NCBI GenBank assembly: GCA_947624985.1
Contig: CANQMO010000003.1
Location: forward strand, 1 to 64,000
Length of the DNA stretch: 64,000 nt
Direction of reading: 5' to 3'
DNA from: an uncultured Oscillospiraceae bacterium
Lineage (GTDB): Bacteria > Bacillota > Clostridia > Oscillospirales > Oscillospiraceae
The notes under the pieces were generated by a model. It made no database searches, was not told where the DNA came from, and saw only the letters and a list, made by a program, of their open reading frames with translations. The translations under genes and the position numbers were made by a program. Below are positions 16,328-23,422 of the stretch, in pieces. Each line of letters opens with the position of its first letter. The stretch's first letter is position 1.

Positions 16328-17093
16328 TGAAGAACTTGAACAGCGTCTGAAAGAGTATTTCGTGCAGACGATAGATGAGTACACCAGGCCCGCACAAATA
16401 GAGAAAACAGCAACCCGTTGTATTGCTGTCATGCGGAAACAGGCAGACGCCTCGGCAGAGCCCCGGCAGAACTTTTGGGGCTTTTTATCCGAAGTGTTCC
16501 ATTTTGAAGGGAGATCCCTTCTGCTGCCGCAGCTGGGCGTATTGCTTGTGACCTGCCACGTCGCGTGGACGTTCTCCATGAGCGCTTATGCGTTGCCTTC
16601 CTATATGCCGCTGTTCATCCTGGCGGTCATGCCCGTCTTTTTCAAGGGGCAGTACTGCCGGGTCAGCGAGGTGGAGGCGGCCACCCGTACTTCCGTGGCG
16701 CAGCTGGCTCTGGCAAGGCTGATCCTGGCGGGCGCAGGTGCCCTTGTGTGTCTGACGTTTCTGCTGGGGCTGGAGGTCTGGCTGCAGAGGTCCTTTGAAA
16801 ACCTGGGCCGGGTAGTCCTCTACTGCCTGGTGCCGTATCTGGCCTGTATGACCGCTATGCTGGCCCTAATTCGCAGGAGAAGAAAAGACGATGCGCCTCT
16901 GTGTATGGCCATCGCCCTTGGCTCTGTTGTTTTCTGGCGGTGGACTGTACGCCTGCTTCCCTGGCTGTATGAGGCGTCCGCCCTGGGGATATGGATCGCG
17001 GCAGTATTATTCTATTCCTTGCTTTTAGCAAAAGAGATAACCTATATCATCCATGCCAACAAGGAGGTAAATATGTATGGAGTTGTCGATTGA
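16320..17093 (+). CDS. Membrane protein of the ECF sigma/ABC operon, possible anti-sigma factor
   Basis: This 257-residue protein has a soluble N-terminal region of about 70 residues (MSDEELEQRLKEYFVQTIDEYTRP) followed by about six membrane helices. No named family is recognised. Its position directly after an ECF sigma gene with an 8-base overlap, and its cytoplasmic N-terminus plus membrane domain, suggest an anti-sigma factor. It could equally be a membrane subunit of the following ABC transporter. It overlaps the ATPase gene by 17 bases. Confidence 0.6.
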   Translation: MSDEELEQRLKEYFVQTIDEYTRPAQIEKTATRCIAVMRKQADASAEPRQNFWGFLSEVFHFEGRSLLLPQLGVLLVTCHVAWTFSMSAYALPSYMPLFILAVMPVFFKGQYCRVSEVEAATRTSVAQLALARLILAGAGALVCLTFLLGLEVWLQRSFENLGRVVLYCLVPYLACMTAMLALIRRRRKDDAPLCMAIALGSVVFWRWTVRLLPWLYEASALGIWIAAVLFYSLLLAKEITYIIHANKEVNMYGVVD

Positions 17094-17946
17094 CAGGCTG
17101 ACGAAGCACTACGGCAGAAAGATCGCCGTAGATTGCGTCAGCGCCACGCTGACGCCCGGCGTGTATGGTTTGCTAGGGGCCAACGGCGCGGGTAAGACCA
17201 CCCTCATGCGGATGCTGTGTGCCATTTTGGAACCCACATCTGGGGAGGTGCGTCTGGACGGAAAAGAGATCGCCGCCATGGGAGAGAATTACCGAGACGT
17301 GCTGGGCTATCTGCCTCAGGACTTCGGATTCTATCCCACCTACACCGCCGCCGAGTTTCTCTCCTACATCGCAGCCCTGAAGGGCATCCCCAGAGATCAT
17401 GCGGGAAAACGCGTCAAAGAATTGCTTGAGATGCTTGATCTCGCACATGTGGCCGACAAAAAGATCAGAACCTTCTCCGGCGGCATGAAGCAACGGGTGG
17501 GCATAGCCCAGGCCCTGTTGAACGCCCCCCAGATACTCATTCTAGACGAGCCCACGTCCGGTCTGGACCCTAAAGAGCGAGTGCGGCTTCGCAATCTCCT
17601 GTCCGAATACGCCGGGGATAAGATCGTGATCCTGTCTACCCATATTGTATCTGATGTGGAGGCCATCGCGGACCAGGTACTTGTAATGAACGCCGGACAG
17701 TTCATTATGCAGGGCACCGTCCCGGAACTTGCAGGGCGGGTCCGGGGCAAGGTCTGGGAGCTCACCGTCCCCCGGACCCAGGCCCGGTTCTGGCAGGAGG
17801 AGGTCACCGTGGCAAATTACCGCCACGAGGGGGATAACGTGGTGCTACGCATCATTTCGGACGGCAAGCCCGCAGATCAGGCTGTGCCTTGCGAGCCCAT
17901 ACTGGACGACGCATATCTCTACCATTTTGGCGCGAAGGAGGCGTAA
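17077..17946 (+). CDS. ABC transporter ATP-binding protein
   Basis: This 289-residue protein is a complete nucleotide-binding subunit: Walker A GANGAGKTT, Q-loop YLPQDFGFYP, signature FSGGMKQR, Walker B ILILDEP, D-loop SGLDP and switch His in LSTHIVSD. The sequence is of the CcmA/bacitracin-type (DrrA-like) exporter class. It starts inside the preceding membrane protein gene and is followed immediately by a permease gene, so the two probably form an exporter. Possible cargo is an antimicrobial or membrane-active compound, given the sigma factor in the operon, but the sequence does not show it. Confidence 0.93.
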   Translation: MELSIDRLTKHYGRKIAVDCVSATLTPGVYGLLGANGAGKTTLMRMLCAILEPTSGEVRLDGKEIAAMGENYRDVLGYLPQDFGFYPTYTAAEFLSYIAALKGIPRDHAGKRVKELLEMLDLAHVADKKIRTFSGGMKQRVGIAQALLNAPQILILDEPTSGLDPKERVRLRNLLSEYAGDKIVILSTHIVSDVEAIADQVLVMNAGQFIMQGTVPELAGRVRGKVWELTVPRTQARFWQEEVTVANYRHEGDNVVLRIISDGKPADQAVPCEPILDDAYLYHFGAKEA

Positions 17947-17947
17947 C

Positions 17948-19174
17948 ATGGAACTGTTTGCTTTGGAACATAAACGGCTGTGGCGGAAAACCATTGTGCG
18001 GATATGCGTGGTGCTGTGCTTTGTGTATAGTGTTATCTGGGGAAGCGTGATATGGTATCAGTGGCCGGGTTTCGGCAGCCTTAATGACAGCACCGACATG
18101 TACGACAACAATTTTGACGGTTATTACACGATCCGGGATTTTCAAGAGCAGTTTTCTCAATTCGGCGACCACTGGACGGACGAGACGCTCCAAAAGATGG
18201 TGGCAGAGTATCAGAGTTATGACGTTATGGACATACCGGGCCTTCAATCCAAGGGCGACTGGCTGCTCGCATACAGCTATCTCCGTGATCTCTACCCGGA
18301 ACTGGAGGACCCGGAGGGCCATCAGTATATGCCGCTGCTTCATTACGCGGACACGTCAAAAATAGAGGGTTTTTATGAGCGACGGCAGGACCTTCTGGAA
18401 CATACTTTGGAAGCTACCCGGCTGAACGGGTATCTGACAGAGGCCGACAAGCAGATGCTCCTGGATATGAACAGCCAGATCGAGGAGCCTTGGAAATACG
18501 AGTGGACGCGGGGCTGGCAAGATGTCATAAATGATTTGCCATCGGCTGGCGCAAAGCTGGCGCCGTATCTGGCCGTCGTGCTGGCGTTCACCTTCTCCGG
18601 GGAGTGGTACAGCAACACCGCGCCACTGTTGCACACCACCAAACACGGCTGGAAGAAGCTGGCCTGGATCAAAGTCCTCAGCGGCCTTGCTTTTGCAGCG
18701 GAGTTCTATGCGCTCATTTTCGGGGCGAAAGTCGTGGTACAACTGATTTACTTTGGCACATCCGGGTGGGACATGCCCATTCAGTACAGCAACTTGCTGG
18801 CCGTGGCACCCTGGAATATGCTCCAGGCGGAGCTTTTTGATCTGGCGTTCGTGTTTCTGGGAGTCATCGGCTACGCGGGGCTTATCATGCTCATATCGGC
18901 CCTAGTGAAAAATAATGTACTGTCCCTTGTAATCAGTCTGGCCTTTATCTATGTACCAGACATACTTGCGGGCTATCTGCCCACATGGTTGAAGGCAGCG
19001 AGCCAGTATCTCCCTTTGGTGGGCAACGGTACTGACTACTTACATTACAACGTATTTCACATATTTGGAAAAGGCATCTGGTCGCCGTATATGCTTATCA
19101 GCGTCCCGATCATAATCGGCGTTATCTGCCTCCCCTTCGCCGTCAAGGGCTGGTCCCGGCGGCAAAAAGCGTGA
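17948..19174 (+). CDS. ABC transporter permease protein
   Basis: This 408-residue protein begins with MELFALEHKRLWRKTIVR and a first membrane helix. A large extracytoplasmic region of about 150 residues follows, and then five to six C-terminal helices, the ABC-2-type permease layout. The start at 17948 follows GAAGGAGG, and the ATPase stop is one base upstream, so the pair is coupled. It is the last gene of the ECF sigma operon. The large external loop may sense or bind the transported compound, which is inference. Confidence 0.8.
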   Translation: MELFALEHKRLWRKTIVRICVVLCFVYSVIWGSVIWYQWPGFGSLNDSTDMYDNNFDGYYTIRDFQEQFSQFGDHWTDETLQKMVAEYQSYDVMDIPGLQSKGDWLLAYSYLRDLYPELEDPEGHQYMPLLHYADTSKIEGFYERRQDLLEHTLEATRLNGYLTEADKQMLLDMNSQIEEPWKYEWTRGWQDVINDLPSAGAKLAPYLAVVLAFTFSGEWYSNTAPLLHTTKHGWKKLAWIKVLSGLAFAAEFYALIFGAKVVVQLIYFGTSGWDMPIQYSNLLAVAPWNMLQAELFDLAFVFLGVIGYAGLIMLISALVKNNVLSLVISLAFIYVPDILAGYLPTWLKAASQYLPLVGNGTDYLHYNVFHIFGKGIWSPYMLISVPIIIGVICLPFAVKGWSRRQKA

Positions 19175-19282
19175 TGGAGAATAAGCGAATGTCCCAAAAT
19201 GAGCCTATAAACAGTATTTTTGCCTGAATCGCGAAAGAGGAAAGAGAAAACATCCTGATAAAAAACCTTGGGAGAGACGTGC

Positions 19283-19318
19283 GGGCTTGCTGCAAAACGT
19301 GAGGTTTGCAGCGAGCCC
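19283..19318. repeat. Hairpin repeat, family 2, copy 2
   Basis: A 16-bp stem with a wobble and one mismatch (GGGCTTGCTGCAAAAC with GGTTTGCAGCGAGCCC), followed by CTTTCATCCTTCTTT, closely matches copy 1 at 15366. It lies about 110 bases after the permease stop and may act as the operon terminator. Confidence 0.8.
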
Positions 19319-19342
19319 CTTTCATCCTTCTTTGACAGTCTG

Positions 19343-19364
19343 AGGCGTGACCGCGGTCACGCCT
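19343..19364. terminator. Intrinsic terminator
   Basis: A perfect 10-bp stem (19343-19352 with 19355-19364) with a 2-base apex is followed by a T run. It is a second terminator after the ABC operon and just before the next promoter. Confidence 0.8.
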
Positions 19365-19375
19365 TTTTCGTATGG

Positions 19376-19404
19376 TTGAAAAAGGCGCTGGAATGTGCTA
19401 ATAT
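19376..19404 (+). promoter_or_regulatory. Sigma-A promoter of the O-antigen-ligase-like gene
   Basis: TTGAAA (19376-19381) and TAATAT (19399-19404) have a 17-base spacer and lie about 45 bases before the start codon. Confidence 0.65.
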
Positions 19405-19449
19405 GAGCAACGCGTGAGAGTTTTTTGACTATTCCGGGAGGAACTGGCA

Positions 19450-20619
19450 TTGGAGAAGCTGACCAAGCTCCGCATGTGGGCGCTGCGCCGGTCCTGGGTC
19501 CTGGCGCTGCTGCTGTTTCCCTTCTTTAAGCCTGAGATGCTGGTGAAACAGTCTCTTGCCCTGGCGTGGGTATTCGTGATATGGAAGAGCTTTTCCGTGC
19601 TGTTCATCGGACTGCTCTGGCTGAGCTGGCGCAGGATGTCCAAAGTCACGGTCCTTCTGTCCGTCTACTATGTGCTGATGCTGGCAAGCAGCATTCTGAG
19701 CCGGATGGATGCGTACAACATGTTGTTTCTGGCGGGAAATGTGATCGCGCTGGGCATGTGTCTGGATATGTGTGTGGAGGAGGATGCGAGAGCGATACTC
19801 CGGGGCCTTGTGTGGCTTTTGGGGGCGCTGTGCCTGGTCAATCTGGTCACGGTGGTGCTGTTTATGGCGCAGCACCGTCCAAGCAACTACTTTTTGGGCT
19901 ATGACAACAGCCACTCGCTGTTCATTATCCCCCTGCTGGGGTTGGGCATGGTGTATGCCCACCACGCCGGGTGGGGTGTGTGGCGGAAGCTGGCGGTACT
20001 GGCGGTGTTTTCCGTGTCGATTTATATGACGTGGTCCGCCTCCGCCGTGGTGGGCGTGACGGTGTTCCTGCTGCTGGCGGCTGCCTATGAGATGGGGTTC
20101 CGGCTCCGGGTCTGCAATGTGGCGGTGTACTTCGCGGTGTTTTTGGCGCTGTTTTTCGGCATCGTGGTGTTCCGGGCGCAGAGAGTCCTGGCCTATGTGA
20201 TCGAGGATATACTGGGCAAGGATCTGACCTTCACCGGGCGGACCGATCTGTGGGACGCGTCCATAGAGTTGATCCGGCAGCGGCCGGTGCTGGGCTATGG
20301 ACTGATCCCCAGAGACCTGATGACGGAACTGGTCGGGAGCGTGAACTGCCATGATCTGGTATTCCAGGTGTTGACGGACGCCGGCTTCGTAGGTCTGGCG
20401 GTATACGGGACGATGATGGGGCTGCTGGTCAAGCCTTTGATGGCGGAGCGGGAGCACTATGTGGGTTACTATCTGGCCGCCTCGCTGTTTGCGCTGCTGC
20501 TGGTGTTCACGATGGAGTCACCGGTGTATCCGCTGCCCCACTACACGATCTGCATACTGTCCTATCACGCGCCGGCCCTTGTCCGCCGTCTGGACAGCGC
20601 CGCCGCCCCGCCTGCATGA
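19450..20619 (+). CDS. O-antigen ligase/polymerase-like membrane protein
   Basis: This 389-residue protein has about ten to eleven membrane helices. Its conserved segment GRTDLWDASIELIRQRPVLGYGL, followed by CHDLVFQVLTDAGFVGLAVY, is the Wzy/WaaL (O-antigen ligase-like) signature, with the Arg and His expected in the large loop. These proteins polymerise or transfer undecaprenyl-linked glycans at the outer face of the membrane. Translation starts at TTG 19450 after GGGAGGA. It is a single-gene unit with its own promoter, so the glycan it acts on cannot be inferred. Confidence 0.78.
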   Translation: MEKLTKLRMWALRRSWVLALLLFPFFKPEMLVKQSLALAWVFVIWKSFSVLFIGLLWLSWRRMSKVTVLLSVYYVLMLASSILSRMDAYNMLFLAGNVIALGMCLDMCVEEDARAILRGLVWLLGALCLVNLVTVVLFMAQHRPSNYFLGYDNSHSLFIIPLLGLGMVYAHHAGWGVWRKLAVLAVFSVSIYMTWSASAVVGVTVFLLLAAAYEMGFRLRVCNVAVYFAVFLALFFGIVVFRAQRVLAYVIEDILGKDLTFTGRTDLWDASIELIRQRPVLGYGLIPRDLMTELVGSVNCHDLVFQVLTDAGFVGLAVYGTMMGLLVKPLMAEREHYVGYYLAASLFALLLVFTMESPVYPLPHYTICILSYHAPALVRRLDSAAAPPA

Positions 20620-20642
20620 CAGGCTTCCCTATGGTAAGGAAC

Positions 20643-20665
20643 GCCCCCGACAGCCAGTCGGGGGC
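20643..20665. terminator. Bidirectional terminator
   Basis: A 9-bp perfect stem (GCCCCCGAC/GTCGGGGGC) lies between convergent genes and is followed by TTATTCCATTTAT. Confidence 0.75.
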
Positions 20666-20685
20666 TTATTCCATTTATGTTGGCG

Positions 20686-21876
20686 TCACTGTTCCGCAAA
20701 GGCGTCCCGGAGGAAGTCGTCCACCTGCTGCCGGGTGTCAAAGCAGCATATCGAGACCTGGTTGCCCATGGCCCCGGACAGGGCGTCCGGCATACGGGTG
20801 AACAGCCGCCCATTGGCGGCGTAGCGCGCCTGCAGCTCCTGCTGGCTCAGCGCGTAGTCCACCCCGTCCCGCCGCCCGGCGTACACGCAGTAGCTGTGGG
20901 GGCCGTCATAGGTGTGGCGGGCCTCGTCGAAGGCGACCATGTCCGCCCAGAGCTGGTACACATCCGCGCTCTGGCTGAAATCGAGCATGTCCGGCGTGAA
21001 GCCCCCCGCCGGGCGCATGTTCACCTCCAGAGCCACGATGTCGCCCTTTTTGCCCAGCCCCTTTTTGTCGGCGGTCAGGCGGAAAAATTCCAGATGGAAA
21101 AACCGGCTGGCGGCCCCGAACGCCTTCAGGGTGGCCCGGCCCGCGGCCTCCACCTCGGCGGGCATTTGGGCGTCCACATAGTAGGAGCAGGGCTTGTTCT
21201 CATTTACCATGTCCATGATGGAGGTGGGGGAGATGTGGCTGGCGGCGAACAGGACCCGGCCTTTGGAGTCGCAAATGCCGTCGTAGGTGGTCACCTCGCC
21301 GGGGACGAATTCCTCCATCAGGTAGGGGACAGGGGGCTTTTCGGCCATGAACGCCGCCGCGTCGGCGTCGCCGGTGAGCTTATAGGTGGCCGTGGCGCCC
21401 ACGCCGCTGTCCGGCTTGACGATCACCGGCCAGCCCACCTCCCCGGCGAAGGCCAGCACGGACGCCAGATCCTCCACCAGGGCGTACCGGGCCGCCGGGA
21501 CCCCGGCCCGGCGGTAGTACTCCTTCATGAGGGACTTGCTCTTATACTTTTCGATCTCGTGGGCCTTCAGGCCCGTGGTCACGTTGAAATCCGTCCGAAG
21601 CCGGGCGTCCTGCTCCAGCCAGTACTCGTTGTTGGACTCGATCCAGTCGATCTTGCCGAAGCGGAAGGAAAAGAAGGCCACCGCCCGGTAGACCTGGTCG
21701 TAGTCCTCCAGCGAATCCACCCGGTAATACTCCGTGAGCGCGTCCTTCAATTCCGGGCGCAGCCCCTCATAGGGCGCGTCGCCCACCCCCAGCACCGTCA
21801 CGCCGTTGGCCGCCAGGCACGCGCAGAAGTGCCAGTACGCCTCCGGGAAATTGGGGGAGATAAATACAAAATTCAT
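20686..21876 (-). CDS. ATP-grasp domain protein (carboxylate-amine ligase-like)
   Basis: This 396-residue protein has an ATP-grasp fold. The N-terminal Rossmann-like part (MNFVFISPNFPEAYWHFCACLAANGVTVLGVGD) is followed by the ATP-binding segment VGWPVIVKPDSGVGATATYKL and the metal-binding DIVALEVNMRPAGGFTPDML. Such enzymes form acyl-phosphate intermediates and ligate amines or amino acids to carboxylates, as in carbamoyl-phosphate- and dipeptide-ligase families. The substrates are unknown. A good AGGAGG precedes the start. It lies downstream of, and in the same direction as, the esterase gene, 68 bases away. Confidence 0.82.
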   Translation of the reverse strand: MNFVFISPNFPEAYWHFCACLAANGVTVLGVGDAPYEGLRPELKDALTEYYRVDSLEDYDQVYRAVAFFSFRFGKIDWIESNNEYWLEQDARLRTDFNVTTGLKAHEIEKYKSKSLMKEYYRRAGVPAARYALVEDLASVLAFAGEVGWPVIVKPDSGVGATATYKLTGDADAAAFMAEKPPVPYLMEEFVPGEVTTYDGICDSKGRVLFAASHISPTSIMDMVNENKPCSYYVDAQMPAEVEAAGRATLKAFGAASRFFHLEFFRLTADKKGLGKKGDIVALEVNMRPAGGFTPDMLDFSQSADVYQLWADMVAFDEARHTYDGPHSYCVYAGRRDGVDYALSQQELQARYAANGRLFTRMPDALSGAMGNQVSICCFDTRQQVDDFLRDAFAEQ

Positions 21877-21944
21877 GGGGTCCCTCCTGTCTGTCTCTAT
21901 GCTGTACCGTCATTGGAAACGGTAATTATGTAAATTAAATTATG

Positions 21945-22832
21945 TTAACTATTTTCCAGAAAGAAGCCGCACTCCTCGTCGTTGCAGGCCCGTGCCTCGG
22001 GCAGGCGGATGTTCAGGTGGAACACATGGGCCATATATGGCTGGTCCTCAGTCCCGTAGAGCTTATACCGGCAGGGCACGCCCTGTTCCCGCAGCTTGTC
22101 CGCCAGCAGCGCCGCCTGGTCCCGGAGAAAGTCGTACCGGGCGGTCATGACGAAGGTGGGCGGGAAGGCGGGGCCGATGTGGGCGAGGGCGTCCACCAGC
22201 GGCAGGCTCTCCCTGATCCTGTCGCCGAAGTAAGCGGCCATCACGCCCTGCGCCGGGGCGCCGTCCTCGGGCGCCTCGAACCGGTAGTGGCCGCAGTTGA
22301 GGGCTGCCGCCCGCACACGGATGTCCGGCAGGGGAAAGTCGTACATCGCCCCATAGGCCAGGTCCGTGAGCATGGCGATGTACTGGCAGGCGAGCTGTCC
22401 GCCGGCGGAGTCGCCCACCACGAACAGCCGGTCCGGGTCCATATGATAGGCGGCGGCGTGGTCCGCCGTCCAGGTGAAGGCGGCGTTCACGTCCTCCACC
22501 GCCGCGGGGAAGGGGTCCTCCGGAGCCAGACGGTAGCTGAAATCGACCACCGCGAAGCCCCGCCGGGCCAGGTCCATGCAGTAGTACCGGTACAAGTCCT
22601 TGTCCCCGTAGACCCAGCCGCCGCCGTGGACGCTGACGATACAGGGTAAGAGCGCGTCTTTCGCGGCTTTGGGCCGGTACACGTCCAGCAGGTTCCACCG
22701 GCCGTGAGGGCCATAGGGGATGTCCGTGAAGCCGATCACGTCCTCCGGGACGGTCAGTCCCGCGTCCCGGACCTTATCCGCCGCGGCGAAGCTGGCGCGG
22801 ATGGCCATGTAGTCCATTTCGGGTACTTCCAT
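21945..22832 (-). CDS. Alpha/beta-hydrolase of the HSL esterase family
   Basis: This 295-residue protein carries the hormone-sensitive-lipase-type oxyanion motif HGGGWVYGD and the nucleophile motif GDSAGG. A likely catalytic Asp and His follow near MTARYDFLRD and MAHVFHL. It has no signal peptide and so acts in the cytoplasm. AGGAGGT precedes the ATG. It starts 2 bases after the stop of the formyl-THF cyclo-ligase gene and is the third gene of the GH42 operon, so deacetylation or de-esterification of imported oligosaccharides is a reasonable guess. Confidence 0.88.
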   Translation of the reverse strand: MEVPEMDYMAIRASFAAADKVRDAGLTVPEDVIGFTDIPYGPHGRWNLLDVYRPKAAKDALLPCIVSVHGGGWVYGDKDLYRYYCMDLARRGFAVVDFSYRLAPEDPFPAAVEDVNAAFTWTADHAAAYHMDPDRLFVVGDSAGGQLACQYIAMLTDLAYGAMYDFPLPDIRVRAAALNCGHYRFEAPEDGAPAQGVMAAYFGDRIRESLPLVDALAHIGPAFPPTFVMTARYDFLRDQAALLADKLREQGVPCRYKLYGTEDQPYMAHVFHLNIRLPEARACNDEECGFFLENS

Positions 22833-22834
22833 CG

Positions 22835-23422
22835 TCAGACCTCCTGTGTGTTTTGGGACCGGTAAACGCCGGTCTCGGTGACGATCAGCCCCACGGCCCG
22901 GTCATGAGGGTCCTGGGGGATACGGTCAAAGATCAGCGCCTCCGGGCAGACCAGCGCCGCCGGACCGGGGTGCGCGGCCAGATACCGGTCATAATATCCG
23001 CCCCCGTGGCCCAGCCGGTGACCGGCTCTGTCGCAGGCGGCGCAGGGGACCACGGTCAACCCCACGGCCCCTGGGTCTGGCCGGGGCGCGTCCGCAGGGG
23101 GCTCCAAAATGCCGTACCGGCCCGGGCGGAGAGCGCCCAGGTCCCGCACCAGCCGGGCCTCCATCCGGCCCGGGCCAGTGCAGAGGGGCAGGGCCAGCGC
23201 CTTGCCGTCCGACAGGATACGCTCCAGCAGCGGGCGAGTGTCCACCTCCCGGGCCGTGCTGGCGAAGGCCAGCACCGTTCCGGCGGACCGGTATGCGCTC
23301 AAGGCGGCGATGTGGGCCGCGATACGCGGACCTGCCTCGGCGAGATACCCCGCCGGCAGAGCGTCCGTCCGCTCCGCCGCCGCCTGCCGCAGGCGCCGTT
23401 TTTCCTCGGCTAGGGCGTTCAT
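22835..23422 (-). CDS. 5-formyltetrahydrofolate cyclo-ligase
   Basis: This 195-residue protein matches the 5-FTHF cyclo-ligase (MTHFS/YgfA) family, which converts 5-formyl-THF to 5,10-methenyl-THF using ATP. The N-terminal KRRLRQAAAERTDALP and the signature LGHGGGYYDRYLAAHPG are diagnostic. It overlaps the stop of the GH42 gene by 4 bases (ATGA) and so is translationally coupled to it. This housekeeping folate enzyme inside a sugar operon is unexpected and probably a lineage-specific arrangement. Confidence 0.93.
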   Translation of the reverse strand: MNALAEEKRRLRQAAAERTDALPAGYLAEAGPRIAAHIAALSAYRSAGTVLAFASTAREVDTRPLLERILSDGKALALPLCTGPGRMEARLVRDLGALRPGRYGILEPPADAPRPDPGAVGLTVVPCAACDRAGHRLGHGGGYYDRYLAAHPGPAALVCPEALIFDRIPQDPHDRAVGLIVTETGVYRSQNTQEV

